A stretch of 64,000 bases of DNA from Guyanagaster necrorhizus (taxonomy: Eukaryota; Basidiomycota; Agaricomycetes; Agaricales; Physalacriaceae). Positions 11,654 to 20,195 of the stretch are shown here, piece by piece; positions within the stretch are counted from its first letter, which is position 1; the number at the start of each line of letters is the position of its first letter. The DNA lies in assembly GCF_019112545.1 (NCBI RefSeq), contig NW_025064888.1, positions 1,243,620 through 1,307,619 on the forward strand, given 5' to 3'. A program made the translations under genes and the position numbers. The notes under the pieces were generated by a model. The model searched no databases. It worked only from the letters and a program-made list of their open reading frames with translations, and had not been told where the DNA came from.

Positions 11654-12122
11654 TGTTAGATCCAAGCTGCATGTGATCATAAACATATGATAAACTGACA
11701 TCACTTTATATTCAAATGTTCTATCAGAGTTCACTTGATGTGAATATTGATTGATATGCTACAAGGTCTTAGAATTGGCTCAAGAGTAGAATGGTGTGAA
11801 GGTGAACTTTAGCTTGAAGCTGAGGTTATACCAGTGAGAGCCATCCTCCTTATATACTATAGTGCATGCTACATAAATATCTAGCTACCTATTGTGTCTG
11901 TCCAAGTTATTGTACTCATTATTCTTGAATGTCATTACTACCTACAAAAGAGTGATTGTACATCATTGAGGGTTATTGTCACATCAAAAGACAATGACCA
12001 ATCCAGCTTTATACTGACTAAGCCAGTCTCACAGTTTTAAGTACTGTGGTTGGCACTCTGATTAAGCATAAATAGAGGCTAAGTTTCAAAAGAAATAGAA
12101 AGAAATGAGAAAAATTGTAACA
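11654..12122 (-). repeat. Gy1 5' LTR
   Basis: It is 469 bp, starting TGTTAGATCCAAGCTGC and ending AAATTGTAACA on the plus strand. It holds the shared start-site motif (TTTAGCTTGAAGCT on the plus strand). The primer-binding site lies just inside, at about 11640-11653. Confidence 0.9.
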
Positions 12123-12127
12123 CACAC
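12123..12127. other. Target site duplication CACAC, right copy (Gy1)
   Basis: It is an exact copy of 4053-4057, directly outside the 5' LTR. Confidence 0.9.
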
Positions 12128-12227
12128 TATCTGTATAACATATATAGTGAACTCTGATATGACTGTACAAACATGATACAGCATCAGTTTATCATATGTT
12201 TAGGTCACATGCAATTTGAGCTTAACA
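12128..12227 (+). repeat. Right part of the LTR split by Gy1
   Basis: The LTR interrupted at 4057 resumes here and ends GCTTAACA at 12227, the usual end of plus-oriented LTRs in this family. It includes GTTTATCATATGTTTAGG, a block shared with all the other LTR ends. Confidence 0.65.
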
Positions 12228-13340
12228 CTATGCATTATAGAATTCACATATGCTTCTTGTGTGGTGACTCACTACAGAGTGATGAAATGCACTCATAACT
12301 GAGGTGCTCAAGGTTGTTACTCCATACAATGCCAAAGAGTGGAAACAAGTGCCCAAAAGTATAACCTAGCAAAGAAATACTCTAATCTTGTTTTCAATCT
12401 AATCTATAGCTCTCCAATTGGTAATCCTCCTCTTTATTCTATTTTTATTTCTTTGAATATGTGCTCTGCTATAGATAACCCTAAAATTATTGAAAAATAT
12501 TTGGCTGATGAGATTGCTTCAGATCATATAAGAGAAGGACTAACAGTTGAAGAAGCTCATGTATTCTTTGATGGCCATTTCTGCACTGTGACCATAGAAG
12601 TAGTGTTTGACCAAGCAAAGCCTCACATTGTCCACAATCTCTCAGCTTGTGACTCTGAAGGATTCTCAACAAATTCATACTTTAATGCCAAGGATTGGCC
12701 TACTAAATGGTACACTGCTTTTATATTTGAAGATGAAGTAAGTGTATTTCTAATGTTACCTCTAAGACTCAGAACAGATTTACATATAGCATACATATGA
12801 TTTGGAGGATGTGGTTCACATCCATTATATGTTCTGTAGCTTTCAGAGAAGCATTGTATCTCAGTGTCCAGAGACACATCACTCTGAGAAAGGAGGGTTT
12901 CTCAGATGGTGCACAGTGCATGTATTCTTCATCCACTCTGAATATCTATGTTATCATCAACTCTGTTCTGATCAGAAATATTTAAATTGTTAATATGCCT
13001 CCCAGCACTGAGGCTGCTGCTCTTGACTGGATTAAGATTTATCATTGCTCACCAATAATTTATGAGCAGAAGAAATACATTGCCTACATATGAAAAGGCC
13101 AGATTTACCCAAACTATTATGCACTATTTGGATTAGCCACATCTGGTGATATACAAGGTAATATCACTGATGCTTTCAATTATATCCTCTATGCAAGTAG
13201 TATTTCAGACATCTTCAAATGAATAGACAATTTATAATATTCTTTGTTGTTTCACTTCTTAGTATGCTCTTACTGATAATTCCAGGCATTATTTGTATAT
13301 CTTCAGCCTGCAAAGAATCCTTCACATATCCAAATCCCAG
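12228..13340 (+). pseudogene. Reverse transcriptase of a tyrosine-recombinase (YR/DIRS-type) retroelement, relic
   Basis: Two coding blocks are visible. 12330-12740 reads VIEKYLADEI-like, GLTVEEAHVFFDGHFCT, IVHNLSACDSEGFSTNS and DWPTKWYTAF, the finger region of RTs of the YR class as I know it from agaricomycetes. 13000-13215 reads AALDWIKIYHCSPIIYEQKK, YYALFGLATSGDIQGNITDA and then IFKxIDNL where an intact enzyme has KWVDDF. Between them a canonical GTAAGT at 12739 suggests a degraded intron. 13290-13335 (LQRILHISKS) is the following thumb-like block. The sequence stops at the inversion breakpoint near 13341. No recombinase domain is in the window. Stops and CpG loss make it dead. Confidence 0.6.
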
Positions 13341-14162
13341 GGAACAGCCAGCGCGAGGGGGAGAATTGCTAGGAACAGAATCATCCAGAGGGTATTCCCG
13401 GACTGGGACCTTACCATCCCATTTGACTACAACAATGCAGTACAGCAGCAGCAGCAGGTACAGGAGCGACGAGCAGAGGAGGAGTGAGCCTGAGAAGAGC
13501 TCACAGAGTATACACAGCACGAAGCCCAGCGCCAGTACGAGGAAGCTGAGTATGACCGACAGGGGCAAGAATGAAGGAGAAGGGAAGCCGCCGAGGAGCT
13601 TGGATCGGCCTCACCCTCCTGGTATGGGATTCGATCCTCGGGATTGGGATCCCCTTTCCAAGAACCACCCTCGAATGGTAGCTCCCGAGCAGGGCAAAGG
13701 AGCCCCGCTACCCAGAGCAGAGGAGGGACCCCCCTGGGCGACTCCCTCCGATACCCCAGTAGAACAGACACCATTGCCTCGGACGCTGACTCCATACTCG
13801 ACGCCTACGGCCTTTGGGTCCCTGACAACGCCCACGTCTCCGACCTCACCCTCTGACGATTCCTGGGAGGGCGGATCGCCCACCAGTTCCTCCTTCCAGA
13901 GTTCTATCGAAACTTCGGCCTCTATAGCAAGGAGCTGGAGAGAGCAAGAGCAGCGGGCGGAACACGATACTATGGAGTTCCACCAGTCCCTGTCCATCGA
14001 ACCCCCCCAGAGCACGTTGCCGGGCCAAGCAACACCAGTGAGCTCCCTGTCGACAATCCAGAGGGTAGAGCTGCCCACCTCCAACCCGCTCGACGACTTC
14101 CCTCAGGAAGAGGACAGCGAGGGCAGCGAGGACAGCGAGGACGATGAGGACGACCCCTCTAA
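13341..14162 (+). pseudogene. Gy3 upstream ORF, C-terminal portion (overlaps gag)
   Basis: Frame 3 carries PDWDLTIPFDYNNAVQQQQQ, a charged stretch (EELTEYTQHEAQRQYEEAEY), ILDAYGLWVPDNAHVSD and FLGGRIAHQFLLPEFYRNFG. It is interrupted only by TGA codons at 13485, 13491, 13572 and 13854, each replaceable by CGA; a further TGA at about 14142 and a TAA at about 14160 end it. The same blocks occur in the same frame in Gy1. The 457-residue open frame in frame 1 that begins at 13219 lies over this one; its first part is low-complexity Ser/Pro/Thr and I take it for a shadow, while its second part is real gag. The function is unknown. Confidence 0.55.
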
Positions 14163-15831
14163 TCCAGTCCAATTCATGAAATACACAGCGCAAGAAGTTG
14201 ACGAAGAGGCATTAAAAAAGGAGATCGAAAGAAGCAGGCAGAAGGAGTATACGGAACTATATGAGCAGGGAGTACTCTTTTTATGGCAGGACGCGCGCTG
14301 GTTAGCGACCGCCCTGGGACTTGAATATCAGTATACAGATCTAACAGAAAAAAGACGAATTTTACAGTATGCAGCGATGGAATATGCCTGGAAAGAATAT
14401 GGCAGGCGGCATCCCAAGGATCCCCTCGGGCCGCTACCCCCATTTCAATCCCAGAACATAGTCCAGCCAATGCCACGAACCCCCCCCAGGCCAAGCCAAT
14501 GGGCCGTATACACGGCACCGTCAAAACAAAGCACTGACTCTTATTCGATCTGCTCACAACAGACCACGGCAACTCGGCTAACTCGTAGCTGAGTAGTGCC
14601 AGAACAACGACCCATCGGGTATCGGAACCCATGGACCGGCAAAGGCAGCAGGCTCCTGGGGGTGCAACCTCCGCCCGACAAGGCCACTGGAAGTGGGAAG
14701 GAGCCGGTCTGAGATGATCCTGAGGCAATATGCCTCGGCTTCACCATACGAGATGGGGTAATCGTCAGAAAAGATACGATACCACAAGGAAGTCCGGTCG
14801 CAGACGACCACTCCCTGCACTCCTTCCCTGAACCACCACTGGAATGGCACCGCCCTCCCTTCAGTGAATACCCAAACCCCATGGGCACTCTCCCCCACGA
14901 TGCGGCAGTTCTACAGTGCCACCCTGACTTATTACAAAAGCCCCAGCCCTTTAAAGGAGCCTCCGACGACATCGACCGATTCCTTGTAGACTGCGAACAA
15001 TATTTCGAGGTATACATCGGATACCTCGGAACGGATATGAACAAGGTCGTCTTTGCCGCCTCCTATCTCGAAGAGAAGGCCAAAACGTGGTGGATCTTGA
15101 TCTCGCCAAACTTCTGGTCCAGCACCAGGGACCACTACCGGTACCCATCATGGCCGGTGTTCAAACAGATGCTGAATGATAAATTCATCAACCCAGTGGT
15201 GCAGGAAGTGCACAAACAAAAAATCAAGGAATACAAGATGGCAGACAAGGCAGCAATGGACTACTTCGACGAGCTTGAACGACTGGCCAAGCTCGCCGGA
15301 ATCCAGAACGATGTGGGAAACACCAGACGGATGGTCGAGGCCCTCAAGAGGGGCGTCCCCTCCTCATACATCACCATGATCTCTGCTATTAGCATCAAAG
15401 GGTTGATGCCCATTGGATACGATGAATGGAAAGAGCGGATCGTCGAGATGTATAAGGAGCGGCAAAGGCAGAAAGCGGAGTCGATGACATTCCAGGACAC
15501 TCCACAGAAGTCAACCCTGCCAACCCTGAATAAAACAGGGACAACTGCCAGGAAACCACAGGGAACCCCGACGGCCTCCTCATCATATGGAACGCAGAAG
15601 ACAGGTACCAGTACTACATACACTGGAAGCGGGAAGCCAATGGACATTGATCACATGAAGAAGGAAGAAAAATGTTTCAATTGCGGGCAGAAGGGACACA
15701 TAGCAAAAGACTGCCTGAAGAAGAAGAGAACCTGTGAAGATATCCGGACCCAGATAGCTGAACTGCAAAAGGAAGACGAAGAACTAGGGAAGGAAACCAA
15801 GGTGGAAGAGGTAAAAGAGGGGGCCGACTAG
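13972..15831 (+). pseudogene. Gy3 gag: acidic N-terminal domain, capsid, CCHC knuckle
   Basis: Frame 1 runs from ATG at 13972 (a Met also kept in Gy1) to TAG at 15829. Only two stops interrupt it, TGA at 14590 and 14710, both explicable as CGA to TGA; through them the acidic N-terminal region joins capsid in frame. Order: acidic run (14105-14160, EEDSEGSEDSEDDEDD); helical block (LFLWQDARWLATALGLEYQY, about 14275-14340) that recurs in Gy4 and Gy5; linker; capsid (DDIDRFLVDCEQYFEVYIGY and YFDELERLAKLAGIQND, 14960-15320); basic, Gln-rich stretch; CCHC knuckle CFNCGQKGHIAKDC (15672-15713); acidic tail. Gag would form the particle and package RNA. It is longer at the N-terminus than usual for Ty3-type Gag. 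Confidence 0.8.
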
Positions 15832-15860
15832 TGTGCAATTCCACTAGGTCGGCCATATAA

Positions 15861-18800
15861 GTTCACGGTGTGCCCATCTCAGCCGCTAGCCGGACTGATG
15901 ACGTTTCTGTAGTTACTCCTATGCCTATGTATCAGACGCATTCGAATATACCCACAGTTAACACACACACCGAAGAATTGCAAGAACAAACTCAAGCGCC
16001 TCCGGGCCGAACAGGGGCAGCGAGCCCCAAAGCCTGGCTCAAACCCTTTGAGACAGAATGGACCTGGCAGGCCATCAGGGAAGCCAAAGACAAGGCAGTG
16101 GCAAAAGCCGTACTAAAAAACTGGGTGCATAGAACCCGAGCCGAAGAAATAATTGACGAAATGACCGAAGGACTCAGGAGGGCCAAGAGATGCTGAGCTC
16201 TAGAGTGGCTAGATGAGTTAAAGGGACCCCGACGGTTCGTCCGACGAGCCAAGACGACAGGACGGGACCTCACCATCAAAGTGCAGATCGAAACATTGAC
16301 AAACCGGACCATGCATGAAGTAACCATACTCATGGACAGCAGATGTACCGGAAGCTCGATCAATCAGACTTTCGTACAAAAACACAACATCCCAACCCAC
16401 GCCACGGCAGCCCCAATCCCAGTCTATAATGCCGATGGGACCAAGAACCAGGCCGGATCCATCACCGAATTCGTTGAACTCTGGCTAACCATCGGAGACC
16501 ATGCTGAAAGGATCGACCTCGCGGTAACTGATCTAGGAACCAAGGAGATCTTCCTCGGACACGATTGGTTGATATGACATAATCCATTGATCAATTGGAA
16601 GACCGGTCGCCTGACATTCGCTAGGTGCAAATGCTGAAAAATTCCATTCGAATTGCTGGACGAAGATCCCGAGGATCGTTGGGATGAGGAGATGGAAGAT
16701 GGGGAAACCATCCTAGCAGTGGACATAGAGCAGGAAATACACATATGGGCCATACATCACGCCAATGATCTAGCTGCCCGGGCCAACCAACAGAAGGAGG
16801 AGAAACCCTTCGAAGAAATGGTTCCCCCCTGGGCACAAGACTACCGAGACCTCTTCACCAAGGAAAGCTTTGATGAACTGCCAAAGCCCAAACCATGGGA
16901 TCACGCCATAGAACTGATTCCGAATGCAAACGCCAACCTCGACTGCAAGACTTATCCACTCAGCAGTAATGAACAGCAGGAATTGGACAAGTTTCTGAAT
17001 GAAAATCTGTCCAGCGGACGGATTCGAGCCTCTAAATCCCCCATGGCATCACCATTTTTCTTTGTCAAAAAGAAAGACGGGAAACTTCGACCAGTCCAAG
17101 ACTACCAGAAGCTTAACGAGATGACCATCAAGAACTGATACCCTCTTCCTCTTATCTCTGAACTAATGGACAAGCTCCAGGGAGCCAGGTACTACACTAA
17201 GCTGGACGTACGATGGGGGTATAACAACGTCCATATCAAGGAAGGAGACGAATGGAAGGCGGCCTTCAGAACTAATCAGGGACTCTTCGAGCCCACCGTA
17301 ATGTTCTTCGGCCTTACCAACTCCCCTGCAACCTTCCAGTGGATGATGAACGACATATTCAAGGACCTCATCGCCACAGGAAAAGTCACCATCTACCTTG
17401 ATGATATCCTTATCATGTCGAAAACAAAGGAGGAACATCGAGCTCTGGTCTGAAAGGTACTCGACCTCATGAGGAAACACAAACTTTTCCTTAAAGCGGA
17501 AAAGTGCGAGTTCGAAACGACCGAAACCGAGTACCTTGGAGTAATCATCACGGAGAGGAGTATTCGAATGGACCCCGTCAAAGTTAAAGGGGTAACAGAA
17601 TGGCTGGAGCCGACAAAGAAGAAGGAGCTTCAATCATTCCTCGGCTTCACAAATTTCTACCGACGATTTATATGAAACTACAGTAAAGTCATTCGCCCCA
17701 TGACACAGCTAACCGGTAATGCCCCCTGGACCTGGGGGCTATCCCAACAAGCTGCTTTTGAGGGCCTTAAGCAACGACTAGCTGAAGACGTTGTACTCGC
17801 GATTCCAACAAATGACGGAAGGTTCAAAGTAGAGGCGGACTCCAGCGAAGGAGCAATCGGGGCCGTATTATCCCAGGAGCAGGAGGGAAAATGGTGACCA
17901 GTAGCATTCCTCTCTAAGGCATTATCAATTACGGAGAGAAACTACGAAATCTATGACAAGAAGCTACTCGCCATCATGCTGGCCCTGGAAGAGTGGTGAC
18001 ACTACCTAATCGGGGCAACAGAAATTTTTGAAATATGGACCGATCATCAGAACCTGCGATATTTCCACCAGCCCCAGAAGCTCAACCGACGACAGGCGCG
18101 ATGGGTTACCGAACTAGCACAGTACCAGTACACTCTTCATCATAAACCCAGGACTGCCAACAAAAAGGCAGACCTATTGAGCTGAAGGGCGGACCACGAT
18201 CAGGGAGGAGGAGACAACAACGGGATAGTAATCCTATGGCCAGAGCACTTCCATGCGATGATCATGCCCATGGAAGCCGAGATTCATGAACGGATCAAAA
18301 GTGCAACCCGCAACCCTCATAAATGGGATCAATGGATCGCTCCTTCCTTGAATCATGAATGAGGATTAATGATGGAGGGAGGGATGATCTGATATGATGG
18401 ATGGATCTACATACCCTGGGAGCATAATCTCTGTGGAGACATAATCATGCAAAGCCACAATCACGAGACAGCAGGACACCCAGGCATCGCAAAAACAAAA
18501 GAACTGGTGCTGTGGGAATACTGGTGGCCGAAACTCGACAAAGACATCACCGCCTACATCAAAGCATGCGAAACTTGTCAGCAGGGGAAATCATCGAACC
18601 TCACCTGAGCCGCCCCTCTCCATCCAAATGAAGTTCCAAGCACCCCCTGGACTCATGTTTCGGTTGATATGATCACCGGATTACCCGAAAGCCAGGGGTA
18701 TGACACCATCCTCATAATCGTCGATCGCTTCTCAAAGGCCATCATACTGGTCGCCTGCTCCATGGAACTTACTTCTGAGGGATGGGCCAAGATCCTTCGC

Positions 18801-19724
18801 GATGAAGTCTACGCCAAACACAGGATGCCACAAGTCATCATTTCTGACTGAGGCCCCCAATTCGTCTCAAAATTTATGACAGATCTCTACAGACTACTAA
18901 ACATTCGACAAAACGCATCCACTGCCTACCATCCACAGACCGATGGACAGACTGAACGGGTCAACCAAGAAGTCGAAAAATATTTATGACTATTTATCAA
19001 TTATCGACAGGACGACTGGACCGAGTGGTTGGCCCTCACGGCCTTCCAACACAACAACCGTATACACTCAGCAACAGGGAAGACCCTATTCTTCGTCAAT
19101 CATGGGCGTCACCCTAACATTTCCCAAAAAACTCAACTCCAAGCTTCCACCCCGGCTTCCAAAGACTTTGCCAACACCATGCAAACCATTCATGCAGAAA
19201 CAAAGGCAGTGCTCGAAAAGGTGGCAGCGACAATGAAGAGGCAATACGACAAATACAAACGTCCATCACACACTTACAACTCCAACGACCTAGTGTGGCT
19301 CGACATGACAAATCTTCACTTGCCCCGCCCTAAACGAAAGTTAGCAGACAAACGCACTGGCCCATTTCCAATCATCGCCAAAATAGGCACATCCGCCTAC
19401 AAGCTGAAACTCCCAGATTCCTGGAAGGTTCACAACGTCTTCAACAAGTCCCTTTTGACCCCCTTTATCGCACCGGCCTTCCCGAACCAACAAAAACCAC
19501 CGCCTCCACCGCTGGATCTTATTGACGAAGAAGAACATTATGAAATTGACCAAGTTCTCAATCATAAACTCCGGAAAGTCAAAGCAAGGGGCAGCAGGAC
19601 AACGACAACTGTCAACTACCTCGTCAGTTGGAAGGGATACGGCCCAGAATCCAATCAATGGATTAATGAAAAATACATGTCCGCAGACGAGGCCATTCAC
19701 GATTATGAATTATCCCTAAATTAA
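15861..19724 (+). pseudogene. Gy3 pol: protease, RT, RNase H, integrase, chromodomain
   Basis: Frame 3 is open for nearly 3.9 kb apart from 14 TGA codons (16194, 16575, 16635, 17136, 17451, 17673, 17895, 17997, 18183, 18360, 18390, 18606, 18849, 18987); there is no TAA, TAG or frameshift before the final TAA. Protease: MDSRCTGSSIN at 16332, with the catalytic Gly replaced by Arg. [19 protein letters not shown] at 17055, [11 protein letters not shown] at 17307, YLDD at 17395. RNase H: about 17700-18180. Integrase: HHCC at about 18450-18590, SVDMITGLP, a D before GPQF at 18846, and [14 protein letters not shown] at 18940; the GPF module is near 19360. Chromodomain: VNYLVSWKGYGPESNQWI at 19610. 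There is no ATG until 15921, and pol neither overlaps gag nor continues it. Confidence 0.9.
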
Positions 19725-19743
19725 ACCATCGGGACAATGGTCT

Positions 19744-19755
19744 TAAGGAGGGGGT
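19744..19755 (+). other. Gy3 polypurine tract
   Basis: AAGGAGGGGGT lies just before the 3' LTR, where plus-strand DNA synthesis would be primed. The same tract is seen, inverted, beside the 3' LTRs of Gy1, Gy4, Gy5 and Gy6 (CCCTCCTTAAGACCATCAT or close variants). Confidence 0.8.
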
Positions 19756-19757
19756 AA

Positions 19758-20190
19758 TGTTACGATTTCCACCGCTTTTATTCTTAATCTCACCTTTTAC
19801 CCCTATTTATGCTTAGTCAGGACATGGTGGGAAGAGATTGGTCAGCACAAACGACTTATTCTTTGCGTCCACAACGATGCTTGACGATGCACAACCACCC
19901 TTTTATGTACAACAACGTTGCTCTAGGACAACGGGCACCATGGACATGAAACGACACAATAGGTAGTAGTATTTTTAGCATTACATGTACAGTATTTAAA
20001 GTCCATAGCTCTCGCTGGTAGACCCCAGCTTTGAGCTAAAGTTTATCTTCACTATTCTACCTCGAGTCATACGTCTGACCTTGTGACACACCGGACCAAG
20101 ACACAACAAGTGAACTCGTGCGATCTCTCAAAGTGCGAAGAGACACACGTTTATCACGTGTCTTCATTCACATGACGCTTGGGCTTAACA
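19758..20190 (+). repeat. Gy3 3' LTR (433 bp)
   Basis: It runs from TGTTACGATTTCC to GGGCTTAACA. The TATA-like TATTTAAA is at 19993-20000, and AGCTTTGAGCTAAA at 20027-20040 is the predicted RNA start. By eye it differs from the LTR at 25151-25583 by about 13 substitutions, all transitions, and all but one at positions where one or both copies can be explained by CpG loss. Confidence 0.95.
19993..20040 (+). promoter_or_regulatory. Predicted LTR promoter and RNA start (Gy3)
   Basis: A TATA-like element (TATTTAAA) lies 27 bp before AGCTTTGAGCTAAA. This second motif is complementary to the 14 bases next to the 5' LTR (25137-25150) apart from its last base and one wobble pair, which fits the transcript starting here and folding back as its own primer. 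Both parts are kept in every gypsy LTR of the window. Confidence 0.55.
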
Positions 20191-20195
20191 GTAGA
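20191..20195. other. Target site duplication GTAGA (Gy3, inverted relative to 25584)
   Basis: It directly follows the 3' LTR. Its reverse complement TCTAC directly follows the other LTR end at 25584-25588, as expected for one insertion later cut by an inversion. Confidence 0.9.

Larger units (their letters stand above)
4058..12122 (-). mobile_element. Gy1: complete but dead Ty3/gypsy chromovirus
   Basis: Gy1 is an 8-kb LTR retrotransposon on the minus strand, bounded by two 469-bp LTRs and a perfect 5-bp target duplication. In minus order it holds 5' LTR, upstream membrane ORF, gag, protease, RT, RNase H, integrase, chromodomain, polypurine tract and 3' LTR. All coding parts carry many stops, and CpG is practically absent throughout, so it cannot make proteins. 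It was inserted into an older LTR whose halves flank it. Confidence 0.93.
13341..20190 (+). mobile_element. Gy3, main part: young Ty3/gypsy chromovirus lacking its 5' end
   Basis: This CpG-rich block starts abruptly inside the upstream ORF, with no 5' LTR, and runs through gag, pol, polypurine tract and 3' LTR. The missing 5' LTR, primer-binding site and first part of the upstream ORF are at 24362-25583 in the opposite orientation. The two pieces are one insertion split by an inversion: the LTRs are the same length (433 bp) and nearly identical, and the flanking 5-bp duplications (GTAGA at 20191, TCTAC at 25584) are reverse complements of each other. It is the least decayed element in the window. 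Confidence 0.9.

Noticed and set aside
13219..13970. N-terminal part of the 457-residue open frame in frame 1
   Set aside because: Its start lies in the YR-type relic before the inversion junction, and its Ser/Pro/Thr-rich sequence lies over frame 3, whose blocks look protein-like and match Gy1. Only the part from about 13972 on is accepted, as gag.
13215..15150. Long minus-strand open frames opposite Gy3 gag and upstream ORF
   Set aside because: They are shadows of GC-rich plus-strand coding sequence; no match to any element domain.
13341..19724. TGA used as a sense codon (recoding to Arg) in the young element
   Set aside because: CpG deamination explains all the TGA codons, intact CGA codons coexist with them, LTRs without coding function show the same CpG changes, and older copies have TAA and TAG as well.
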